Below, piece by piece: positions 44,980-53,181 of a stretch of 64,000 nt of DNA. The DNA lies in assembly GCA_003164035.1 (NCBI GenBank), contig PLRS01000055.1, positions 33,365 to 97,364 of the forward strand, given 5' to 3'. This stretch comes from Bryobacterales bacterium. Lineage in GTDB: Bacteria > Acidobacteriota > Terriglobia > Bryobacterales > Bryobacteraceae. The position numbers and the translations under genes were made by a program. How positions within the stretch are numbered: the first letter of the stretch is position 1; every line of letters starts with the position of its first letter. The notes beneath the pieces are model-generated. The model had not been told where the DNA came from. It searched no databases and saw only the letters and a program-made list of their open reading frames with translations.

Positions 44980-45049
44980 GGCAACCGCTCCCTAACGGTC
45001 GCTGCTCGGAAACGCGCTAAACCGAAGCCGCGACCGTGGGAGCGGTTGC
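44980..45049. repeat. long-hairpin repeat, copy 4
   Basis: Left arm 44980-45009 (GGCAACCGCTCCCTAACGGT...), right arm 45022-45049 (CCGAAGCCGCGACCGTGGGA...), 12-base loop, a few mismatches. It sits between the candidate promoter and the start of the histidine kinase gene, so if transcribed from there it would form a stable leader hairpin. Confidence 0.85.
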
Positions 45050-45192
45050 TTAACATGTGGCCGTAATTCCGAAATCGGGCGCTAAGGCGCCAGGACCGGT
45101 GACCCCTTGGAGCGTCCGCGGCGCCGGGAACGCCGCGGGTAGGTTTGTTTTGTCACCGCCCAGAAACAGGGCTAGGGAGAGAATCGCTATTA

Positions 45193-46812
45193 ATGAACCC
45201 GCGCAAGCCGTCGGAACTCAAAGTTCCTACTCCGCCTGATAGCTCCGCCTCCGCCGCCGGGAAACCCACGGTTGCCGAGTTACATCCTTCCGAACAAATG
45301 GCCGGCGCTCTTTTGGAGTCCGCGGTCCAAGCCATCGTCTGCACGGATCGAGCCGGCGGAATCGTGCTCGCCAATCGCCAGGCGGAGGAAATGTTCGGTT
45401 ATACCCGCGACGAATTGCTTGGCTCCTCGATTGAAATGCTTGTCCCGGATCCGAAGCGTGGCGCTCACGCGCGGATGCGCGGCGAGTATCTGAAGCGGCC
45501 CAGCGTCCGCCCGATGGGGCGCGGAATGGATTTTTTTGCGCGCCGCAAAGACGGCGGCGAGTTTCCGGTGGACGTGGGGCTCAGCCACATGGAAACCGCC
45601 GCGGGCGTGTTCGCTATCGCGTTTATCAGCGACATCAGCCAGCGGAAGCAACTCGAGCAACAGTTGCTGCACGCCCAGAAGATGGAAGCCATCGGGCGCC
45701 TGGCGGGCGGCATCGCTCACGACTTCAACAACATGCTGACAACCATCTCCGGTTATGGAGGCATGGTTTTGGACGAATTGTCGGCCGGGGACCCGCTGCG
45801 GAGCCACGTCGAGGAGATCCTGAGAGCGTCGAATCGGGCGGCGGGGTTAACCGCGCAATTGCTGGCATTTGGCCGGCGCCAGGTCACGCGGCCCAAGGTG
45901 ATCGGCCTCAATGCGCTGATCGCCAATACCGAGAAAATGCTCCGCCGGCTTATCGGCGAGGACATTGTGCTGGAACTGATCCTCGAAGCGGGACTGGGCA
46001 ACGTCGAGGCGGATCCGGGCCACGTCGAGCAGGCGATCGTGAACCTGGTCGTTAACTCGCGCGACGCCATGCCGGCGGGAGGCCGCATCCTTATGGAAAC
46101 GGCGAATGTCTCTCTCGACGCGAACTACGCCAAAACGCGCGCGGGCCTCGAGCCCGGCGAGTTTGTCATGGTTGCCATCAGCGACACGGGCGATGGCATG
46201 GACGCCGTTGTCCAGCAACGAATCTTCGAGCCGTTCTTCACCACCAAGGAACGCGGCAAAGGAACGGGCTTAGGCCTCGCCACCGTCTATGGCACGATGC
46301 AGCAGGCCGGCGGCGATATCTGGTTGCAAAGCGAGCCGGGCAAAGGTACCACCTTCAAACTCTATTTCCCCAGAGTGGATACTCCGGTCGCCTCCTCGAC
46401 CGCTGCCGCCGTCGAGCCGGAGCCGCGCGGTGACGAAACCGTTCTGGTTGTGGAGGATGACCCTCAGGTTCGAGACATTACGGTACGGATGCTGAACCAA
46501 CTCGGATACGAGACGCTGTCCGCCGCCACCGGCGCCGAGGCCCTGGCGATCGGCAAGGCGCATAGCGGCACCATCCACCTTTTGCTCACGGACCTGGTTA
46601 TGCCCAACATGAATGGCCGCCGGTTGGCGGACGAGTTGGCTCGTTCGCGGCCGGAGATGAAAGTCCTTTTTGTTTCGGGATACACCGGGAACGTCGCGAC
46701 CCATCTCGGAATCGCCGATCCGAGCGCCGCGTTCCTGCCTAAGCCGTTCAGCCGCGAGCAGTTGGCGAAGGCCGTTTGGAACGTTTTGGAAAACCGGCGA
46801 ACCGCCAAATGA
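45193..46812 (+). CDS. PAS hybrid histidine kinase with receiver domain
   Basis: 539 residues, no membrane helix. PAS domain at about 38-150 ([20 protein letters not shown]), HisKA with phospho-acceptor His176 ([15 protein letters not shown]), HATPase_c with N-box at 284-288 ([16 protein letters not shown]), G1 DTGDGMD, F-box FEPFFTTK and G2 GTGLGLA. A C-terminal receiver domain has Asp467 (LLLTDLVMP) and the conserved Lys in LPKPFS. It is a soluble sensor of the type that relays to itself or a separate response regulator. No DNA-binding regulator is adjacent. Start at the ATG 45193, with AGGGAGAG about 12 bases upstream. Confidence 0.9.
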   Translation: MNPRKPSELKVPTPPDSSASAAGKPTVAELHPSEQMAGALLESAVQAIVCTDRAGGIVLANRQAEEMFGYTRDELLGSSIEMLVPDPKRGAHARMRGEYLKRPSVRPMGRGMDFFARRKDGGEFPVDVGLSHMETAAGVFAIAFISDISQRKQLEQQLLHAQKMEAIGRLAGGIAHDFNNMLTTISGYGGMVLDELSAGDPLRSHVEEILRASNRAAGLTAQLLAFGRRQVTRPKVIGLNALIANTEKMLRRLIGEDIVLELILEAGLGNVEADPGHVEQAIVNLVVNSRDAMPAGGRILMETANVSLDANYAKTRAGLEPGEFVMVAISDTGDGMDAVVQQRIFEPFFTTKERGKGTGLGLATVYGTMQQAGGDIWLQSEPGKGTTFKLYFPRVDTPVASSTAAAVEPEPRGDETVLVVEDDPQVRDITVRMLNQLGYETLSAATGAEALAIGKAHSGTIHLLLTDLVMPNMNGRRLADELARSRPEMKVLFVSGYTGNVATHLGIADPSAAFLPKPFSREQLAKAVWNVLENRRTAK

Positions 46813-46895
46813 GGAAGGATCGATGCGGACAGCGTGCTACTCTGCCAGGTGGAATCCGCATGAGCATGGCAAGCCGGATCTCACGAGGTCGCCAG

Positions 46896-49152
46896 ATGGA
46901 AAATCGCTTGCTCGGTCTGAGACTCGCCACTATCTGCAGCATCATCGTGGCCGCGTCCGCGGTGCCGGCTTCCCGCGCGGCGAGCCTGGCCGATTTCGTG
47001 AATCCGCTCATCGGCACGGCCGGAGACGGTCAGACATTCCCCGCCACCGGCGTGCCCTTCGGCATGACCCAATGGACCCCGCAGACGCGCGACGGCGAGG
47101 CGAAATGCGTGGCGCCGTACTACCAGAAGGACACCCGCATCCAGGGATTCCGCGGCAGCCATTTTCCCAGCGGCTCGTGCACCCAGGACTGCGGCAGCGT
47201 GACCATCATGCCCGCCACCGGCCCGCTGAAACTATCGGCCGCCGAGCGGGCGTCGGTCTTCGAGCGCTCCGGGGAACGCGCCAGGCCGTATCGGTACGAC
47301 GTGACCCTGGACGATTTCGGCATCCGGGCCTCGCTGGCCGCCACTTCACGAGCCGCGATTCTGGAGTTTCGATATCCCGCGGCGGCCGAGGCTTGGATCC
47401 TGGTGCAGGCGAACTCCCGCCGCGGCGAGGGGCAGATCCGGATCGATGTGGAGCGGCGGGAGATCACCGGTTGTAATCCCGTGCATCGTCTTTATGCCGG
47501 CAGTGGGAAGCCGGCCGGCTTCAGCGGCTGCTTCGTGGCGCGGTTCGATCGTCCGTTCGGCAAAATGGGGGTCTGGAGCGGTTCGCACCGCGAGGACGGC
47601 GCGGTCTCGCAGGACGGCGTGGAAGGCGCGCCCGGCGCCTATATCGGCTTTGCCACCAAGGACGGCGAAGTGTTGCGGGTGAAGGTGGGAACTTCGTTCA
47701 CCGGCATCGAGGAGGCCCGGCGCAATCTCGACGCGGAGATCCCGGCTTGGAGCCTGGACGAGGTCGCGGAACGGTCGCGGACCAGTTGGGACGGCGCGCT
47801 CGCCAGGATCGAGGTGCGCGGCGCGTCGGACAGCCGCCGCCGCGTCTTTTATACCGCGCTCTATCACGCGCTTCTGCTGCCCCGCACCTTCAGCGACGCC
47901 AGCGGAACCTACCCGGCGTTCGCCGGCTCGGGACACACCGAAACGGCGCGCGGGTTCACCTACTACTGCGATTTCTCCCTCTGGGACACCTTCCGGTCCG
48001 AGCACCCGTTGCTCACCATCATCGATCCTAAACGCGCGGGCGACATGGTGGAGTCGCTCGTGGCGAAAGGCCGGCAAGGCGGATGGCTGCCAATCTTTCC
48101 CGCATGGAACAGTTACACGCAGGAGATGATTGGCGACCATGCCATTGCCGTGATCGTGGATGCCTATCTAAAGGGGATTCGCGGATTCGACGCCGAGGAA
48201 GCGTATCGGCTCATGCGGCGGAATGCCATGGAGACGCCGGCTTCTCCGGAAGCGTACGCGGACGGCCGCGGACGGCGCGCGCTCGCCAGTTACTTGAAGT
48301 ACGGCTACATTCCGCTGGAAGATCCCGTCCGCGAGGCGTTTCACAAGGGCGAACAGGTTTCGCGCACGCTGGAGTATGCCTACGACGATTGGGCGCTGTC
48401 CCGCATGGCGGGAGCTCTGGGTAAGACCGACGATGAGCAACTGTTCCTGGCGCGCGCGCGCAACTACCGCAATGTGATCGACCCCGCCACGGGCTTCGCC
48501 AGGGGGCGCCACGCCGATGGCACGTGGGACTCTCCTTTCGATCCGGCGGGAAAGTACCCTTATATCACCGAGGGCCTGCCGTTCCAGTACACCTTCTTTG
48601 TGCCCCAGGATATCGAGGGACTCATAAGCACTGACCGGTGGCCGCGCTGGATTCATCGACAAACTCGACCGGCTGTTCAACGAGAAGCTCTACGATCACG
48701 GAAACGAGCCCAGCCACCATATCGCCTACTTATACGATTACGCCGGCGCACCCTGGAAGACCGAGCAACGGGTTCGCCAAATCATGGACGAGCAGTATCT
48801 GGACCAGCCGGCCGGGATAGCCGGAAACGACGACTGCGGCCAGATGTCCGCCTGGTACGTGATGAGCGCGCTAGGGTTCTATTCGGTGGCCCCCGGCACG
48901 CCCGTTTACCAGATCGGGACGCCGCTGTTCGATGAGGCGGCGATCCACGCACCCGGCGGCAGGCCGTTTACGATTCGCGCGCGCGGCGTTTCCGCCCAGC
49001 GCCCTTACATTCAATCCGCCACCCTGAACGGGAAGCCGATCTCGCGTACGTGGATCTCGCACGCGGAGATCGTGGCCGGCGGCGAATTGAACTTCGTGAT
49101 GGGACCAGAACCGAAAGTTGGTCATTCGGAGGCGGTCGATGGCGGGAGCTAG
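46896..49152 (+). pseudogene. GH92 alpha-mannosidase gene with a single-base frameshift
   Basis: Signal peptide (LRLATICSIIVAASAVPASR) and a GH92 body: FVNPLIGTAGDGQTFPATGV, GFRGSHFPSGSCTQD, YYCDFSLWDTFRSEHPLLTI. The frame is lost at 48626-48627: CTCATAAGCACTG, where dropping one A gives GLIALTGGRAGFIDKLDRLF, the expected sequence. The other frame then carries GNEPSHHIAYLYDYAG and GNDDCGQMSAWYVMSALGFY, the family's C-terminal signature. Without correction translation stops at 48935 and lacks that active-site region. GH92 enzymes are Ca2+-dependent exo-alpha-mannosidases. The natural end (GELNFVMGPEPK) is followed by sequence from a PIN toxin gene. A sequencing error remains possible. Confidence 0.85.
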
Positions 49153-49523
49153 ATCGACCAGACCCCGAGAGGCAGCCTCTCCAAGGACACCCAGGACGCC
49201 AGTGACTCTGAGACGCGTCGCGCCGCTTTCTCGTCGAGCAGGACGATGTCGGCCTTCATGAACTCCGCTAACAGGATGGCCGCTCGTTCGCCCGCCTGAA
49301 GTTTCTCCAGGCCCGAGGTTGCCAGAAGCGGCGTTTCTCTCGTGGCGATCCAGTATGGCGGGCTGGACGCCCAGGCTCGAACCGAGGCCGGAGCGTCTCC
49401 ATGAAGCAGTTCGGCGATTACGGCCCGGGGGGCCAGTACTTGACTGAAGACTTTCGGCAGGAACTCGATCTCACCGATCATAATGAGGTAGCAGATCGGC
49501 GAAGTGTCGGCGATGGCGAGCAT
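49149..49523 (-). pseudogene. PIN-domain (DUF3368-like) toxin, 3' end broken
   Basis: 124 residues as read. N-terminus MLAIADTSPICYLIMIGEIE and LEKLQAGERAAILLAEFMKA, then VLLDEKAARR, are those of a PIN-like VapC/DUF3368 RNase toxin. After ARR the frame turns to VSESLASWVSLERLPLGVWS and stops. The expected C-terminus lies two bases out of frame on the same strand: LRVTGVLGVLGEAASRGLVD, then LAPAIDRLRMTNFRF, which runs into the 3' end of the GH92 gene. A small deletion near 49205-49225 is the likely cause. The start overlaps the antitoxin remnant stop (TAATG). Confidence 0.7.
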
Positions 49524-49662
49524 TACCGGGAGGCGTCACGAATGGCCGCGATGTCCCGCTCCAGGTCGTCCATGGTGTAATCATGGAAAGCCTCGGCGCG
49601 GCGGAGGAAGGACTCCGTCTCCCATCGTGAGCCCGGCCCGACGATAGAGTTGCCTGCGCCAC
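49523..49662 (-). pseudogene. UPF0175-type antitoxin remnant
   Basis: Just upstream of the PIN gene one frame ends with ETESFLRRAEAFHDYTMDDL and ERDIAAIRDASR, the C-terminus of UPF0175-type antitoxins. The part before it (RRQLYRRAGLTMG) is in another frame. Between them the usual segment of about 12 residues (AAEALG-like) is missing, so a deletion with frameshift has destroyed the gene; no proper N-terminus is seen. With the broken toxin this is a dead TA locus. Confidence 0.55.
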
Positions 49663-49710
49663 ACCTTTACTTTACAGCAAACAGTAAAGCGATACCGGAG
49701 GCCCGTTGCC

Positions 49711-49759
49711 GTAGACCGCAAACACGAGGCGCCCGTAACCGAGCCGCGACCGTGAGGGG
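49711..49759. repeat. long-hairpin repeat, half copy 5
   Basis: Loop and right arm only: GTAGACCGCAAACACGAGGC, then GCCCGTAACCGAGCCGCGAC and CGTGAGGGG. It matches the loop plus right arm of the copies at 7354 and 52597. The left arm is absent and the sequence changes into a group II intron fragment at about 49760. Confidence 0.7.
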
Positions 49760-49925
49760 GCGCAAGCGTCGGGATAAACCGGCGTGCAGTCGGGGATGAA
49801 AGAGCCCCACGAGAAAGGAGTAGCGAACCATCTTGACCTCAAGTCTTGCGCCGGGTGGCGCGAGGTGCCGGGTGAAGCGTAGACAGAGGCATCGACGGGC
49901 GAGGAGTCGAACACGGGCATAGTAC
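49760..49925 (+). mobile_element. group II intron 5' fragment
   Basis: The stretch with GAAAGGAGTAGCGAACCATC, TTGACCTCAAGTCTTGCGCC, GTGAAGCGTAGACAGAGGCA and GGCGAGGAGTCGAACACGGG resembles the ribozyme segment that precedes the maturase gene in bacterial group II introns. I recognise this from memory and have not aligned it. No maturase follows: the molybdenum hydroxylase promoter begins here. The rest of the gap to 49989 holds TTATAGT (possible -10) and the GGAG of the next gene. Confidence 0.5.
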
Positions 49926-49989
49926 CTGCGAAACTGCCGAAAGACTAACGGGGTTTGTTATCTGTTATAGTCGGCGTGGAGAAGCATTT

Positions 49990-50463
49990 ATGGAACGGAC
50001 CGTATCATTCACGCTGAATGGCCGGCCGGTGGCCGTCAAGGCCGACGAGGAGCGCATGTTGCTCTGGGTCCTGCGCAGCGATCTGGCCCTCACCGGCACT
50101 AAGTTCGGCTGCGGCGAAGGGGTCTGTGGGGCCTGTACGGTGATCGTGGAAAACGAGGCCGTGCGGAGCTGCGTCACTCCTCTTAGCGCCGTCGCCGGCA
50201 AACGCGTCTTGACCATTGAAGGCGTCGGCCAGAAAGGGCTCCACGCCGTGCAGCGGGCTTTTCTCGATCACCACGCTTTCCAGTGCGGATACTGCACGCC
50301 GGGAATGATCCTGAACGCGTACGCCTTGCTGCTCAAAACGCCGCATCCTACGCGCCAGCAGATTGCCGACCATATGGAGGACAATCTCTGCCGTTGCGGC
50401 GCGCACATGCGGATTCTGGACGCCGTTCAGCAAGCCGCCGCGGCGGCCAAGGCAGGTTCGTAA
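49990..50463 (+). CDS. [2Fe-2S] subunit of a xanthine oxidase-family hydroxylase
   Basis: 157 residues with two Fe-S clusters: plant-ferredoxin type Cys41, Cys46, Cys49 and Cys61, and the C-terminal all-helical cluster Cys99, Cys102, Cys134, Cys136 (FQCGYCTPGMI, NLCRCGAH). This is the small subunit of IorAB/CoxS-like molybdenum hydroxylases and passes electrons from the molybdopterin site to an outside acceptor such as cytochrome c. GGAG stands eight bases before the ATG. Its stop overlaps the large-subunit start (TAATG). No FAD subunit is present, as in isoquinoline 1-oxidoreductase-type enzymes. Confidence 0.93.
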   Translation: MERTVSFTLNGRPVAVKADEERMLLWVLRSDLALTGTKFGCGEGVCGACTVIVENEAVRSCVTPLSAVAGKRVLTIEGVGQKGLHAVQRAFLDHHAFQCGYCTPGMILNAYALLLKTPHPTRQQIADHMEDNLCRCGAHMRILDAVQQAAAAAKAGS

Positions 50464-52568
50464 TGGCACAAGCTGAAATCGCAACCAGCGGCATGACGCG
50501 CCGCGGCCTGCTCGGAGCCGCCGGAGCGGGCCTGTTCGTTTTCTTTCACGCGGAGGCCCAGGAGCCGGCGCGGCTGCCGGTGCGCCAGGCCGCTCCCGTG
50601 GATCTCAACGCCTTTCTGAAGATCGCGCCCGACGGTCGGGTGACGTGCCTGGTAGGCAAGGTGGAACTGGGCCAGGGTGTGATGACCGAGATGGCCCAGG
50701 CGCTCGCCGAGGAGCTGGATGTCGCTTTCGACGCGGTAGACGTGGTGCTGGGCGATACCGGCCTCTGCCCATACGACATGGGAACGTTCGGGTCCATGTC
50801 CACGCCCCTGCTCTGGCCTGCCGTTCGCAGGGCCGGGGCGGAGGCCAAAGCCGTATTGCTCGAGATGGCGTCGGAACGCCTGAAGGTGCCAGTCGATCGG
50901 CTGCGCGTGCAGGCCGGCGTCGTCAGCGAATCGGGTGCGCCGTCCCACGCCGTCGCTTATGGCCAATTGCTCGAAGGAAAACGCATCGAGCGGCACATCG
51001 AAAACGTGCCGGTGAAAGCCGCCGGATTCCACCTGATTGGTATTTCGCAGCCCCGCAAGGATGGTCCCGACAAAGTCACCGGCCAGGCCAAATATGCCGG
51101 CGACATCGTCCTGCCGGGTTTGCTCCACGCTTCCATCCTGCGCCCGCCCGCGCACGGCGCCAGGCTGAAATCGGTGGATACTTCCGCGGCCGAAAAGGTC
51201 GCCGGCGTGCAAGTCGTGAAAGACGCCGGCATGGTCGCCGTCCTGCATGAGCGGCCCGATGTCGCCTGCGACGCACTCGGCCGCGTCAAGGCCGATTTCG
51301 AGAACCCGCCCGCCGGTCCCGACGATCGGACCATTTTCGAACACATTCAGAAGACCGCGCCACCTCCGACCGTGGTGAAACAAAGCGGCGATCTGGCCGA
51401 GGGCGAACGGCGCGCCGCCATCGTCGAAAAAACATATCTCAATAGTTACGTAGCCCACGCTCCTATCGAGACCCACTCGGCCACGGCCCACGTCGAGGGC
51501 GACAAGGCCACCGTATGGGCCAGTTCGCAGGCTCCCTTCCAGGTCAAGAACGCGGTAGCGTCGGCGCTGGGGCTGCCCCCAGCCAATGTGCGGATCGTCT
51601 CCCGCTACATCGGCGGCGGGTTCGGTGGCAAGACCGAAGCCGACCAGGCGGTGGAAGCAGCCCGCCTCTCAAAAGCCGCGGGCAAGCCCGTCCAGGTGGT
51701 TTACAGCCGCCGTGAAGAGTTCTTCTACGACCGCTTCCGCCCGGCCGCGACGATGAAAATCCGAGCTGGAGTGGACGGCGCCAAGATCGTACTGTGGGAC
51801 GGCCAGATCTTCGGCGCGGGAGATCGCGAAGGCAATCCCTTCTACGACATCCCGAACGTGCGTGTGACCTCGGCGGGTGGATGGATGGGCGGCAACCCTC
51901 CCGGCATGAATCCATTCGCCGTCGGCGCGTGGCGTGCGCCCTCGGTGAACAGCAACACGTTCGCTCGGGAATCGCACATCGACCTGTTGGCGGCGGCCGC
52001 CGCCATGGATCCGCTCGAATTTCGCCTTAAGAACCTGACCCACCCGAGGATGCGCCGCGTGCTCGAATCCGCCGCCCGCGAGTTTGGCTGGAAGGCCGGC
52101 CGGGCGCCCACCAAACGCGGCGCCGGCATGGGTTGCGGCATGTACTCTAACGTGTGCAATGCCACCATGGTGGAAGTCGCGGTCAACCGCGGCACCGGCG
52201 CCGTCGAGGTGAAGCGCGTGGTGATGGCGCTCGACGTCGGCCAGGTGGTCAACCCCGACGGAATGCGCCAACAGGCCGAGGGCGCCGTCATGATGGGGAT
52301 GAGCTCTGCGCTATCCGAAGAGGTGGCGTTCCGCGACGGCGACGTGCTCACCCGCGGCTTCGACAGTTACCCGATCGCCCGCTTCTCCTGGCTGCCCAAG
52401 ATCGAAATTGTGCTGGTGGAGAATCCGGGATCGCCCGCCCTCGGCGGCGGCGAACCGCCCATCATCGCCATGGGCGCGGCCCTGGCCAACGCCATCTTCG
52501 ATGCCACCGGTGCCCGCGTCTTACAGATGCCGATGACCCCGGCCAGGGTGAAAGCCGCCCTGGGGTAG
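50463..52568 (+). CDS. molybdopterin-binding subunit, IorB-like, Tat-exported
   Basis: 701 residues. Twin-arginine signal (MTRRGLLGAAGAGLFVFF), then an aldehyde oxidase/xanthine dehydrogenase molybdopterin domain: VTCLVGKVELGQGVMTEMAQ, KVTGQAKYAGDIVLPGLLHA, IGGGFGGKTEAD, VGAWRAPSVN and the C-terminal GGGEPPIIAMGAALANAIFD, where the Glu is the expected base. Such enzymes hydroxylate N-heterocycles or oxidise aldehydes in the periplasm. The substrate is not evident. It forms a complex with the overlapping upstream Fe-S subunit. No maturation gene (XdhC-like) is adjacent. Confidence 0.92.
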   Translation: MAQAEIATSGMTRRGLLGAAGAGLFVFFHAEAQEPARLPVRQAAPVDLNAFLKIAPDGRVTCLVGKVELGQGVMTEMAQALAEELDVAFDAVDVVLGDTGLCPYDMGTFGSMSTPLLWPAVRRAGAEAKAVLLEMASERLKVPVDRLRVQAGVVSESGAPSHAVAYGQLLEGKRIERHIENVPVKAAGFHLIGISQPRKDGPDKVTGQAKYAGDIVLPGLLHASILRPPAHGARLKSVDTSAAEKVAGVQVVKDAGMVAVLHERPDVACDALGRVKADFENPPAGPDDRTIFEHIQKTAPPPTVVKQSGDLAEGERRAAIVEKTYLNSYVAHAPIETHSATAHVEGDKATVWASSQAPFQVKNAVASALGLPPANVRIVSRYIGGGFGGKTEADQAVEAARLSKAAGKPVQVVYSRREEFFYDRFRPAATMKIRAGVDGAKIVLWDGQIFGAGDREGNPFYDIPNVRVTSAGGWMGGNPPGMNPFAVGAWRAPSVNSNTFARESHIDLLAAAAAMDPLEFRLKNLTHPRMRRVLESAAREFGWKAGRAPTKRGAGMGCGMYSNVCNATMVEVAVNRGTGAVEVKRVVMALDVGQVVNPDGMRQQAEGAVMMGMSSALSEEVAFRDGDVLTRGFDSYPIARFSWLPKIEIVLVENPGSPALGGGEPPIIAMGAALANAIFDATGARVLQMPMTPARVKAALG

Positions 52569-52596
52569 CAGCCTTCGATCGCGTATGACCGGGGGC

Positions 52597-52746
52597 TTAA
52601 CCGACTTGGGGAAATCCGTTCCCGGCAACCGCTCCCTGACGGTTGCGGCTCGGTAGGTGGCTGAAAACACGCGGCGCCCGTAACCGAGCCGCGACCGCGA
52701 GGGAGCGGTTGCCGCGCCTAAACTGCGAAATCCCCAGATCGGTTAA
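52597..52746. repeat. long-hairpin repeat, fullest copy 6 with TTAACCG ends
   Basis: Inner arms 52624-52653 and 52684-52713 with a 30-base loop. An outer inverted repeat reads TTAACCGACTTGGGGAAATC at 52597 and GAAATCCCCAGATCGGTTAA ending at 52746. The ends are therefore TTAACCG and CGGTTAA, like short terminal inverted repeats. The right half matches the copy at 7354-7472 almost base for base. Confidence 0.9.
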
Positions 52747-52794
52747 CCGCCCGCATAGACCAGTATGTACTATCGCATCTGATATCATTTCTGC

Positions 52795-52981
52795 TGGAGG
52801 CTCTAACTGCGGCGTGTCTGAAACGGAAGGGGTGGCCCTCAACCAGTTCATCAATGTTGCCGTCGCCGAGAAGTTATCGGCCCTGCGCACCGAGGACTAT
52901 TTCCGTGAGCGCGGACAACGCGGCGATGTCGCCAAGATGACTTTCGGCTACGCGAACAATGCACGAGCGCTTTCGCCGTGA
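52795..52981 (+). pseudogene. remnant of a RHH (HicB-like) antitoxin gene
   Basis: TGGAGG at 52795 looks like the Shine-Dalgarno. The frame after it reads VSETEGVALNQFINVAVAEK then LSALRTEDYFRERGQRGDVA, which is the helix 2 and tail of ribbon-helix-helix antitoxins. The ATG and the first strand are missing. The remaining part of the gene-free region 52569-53181 shows no other feature than the repeat above. Confidence 0.5.
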
Positions 52982-53181
52982 CTGGCGAAGCGGCACCTCA
53001 AGCGAGCCGGCCGAGGAGCCCCCCCAGCCGCCGGCGACGAAGCGGACTGAGCCGACCTGGCAGACGAATCGGGTGTCCGCTTTCAGGACGCCCTGTCCGC
53101 TTTCGAACGCGTCTCCACATCCTCGACCCTTGCCTTACCGTCACTTAGCGATTGGCAACACGGCTGCCTGCTAGCCCGATC

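Noticed and set aside
49672..49920. 82-codon minus frame
   Set aside because: It is the antisense of the group II intron fragment and a hairpin half; such frames are common annotation artefacts.
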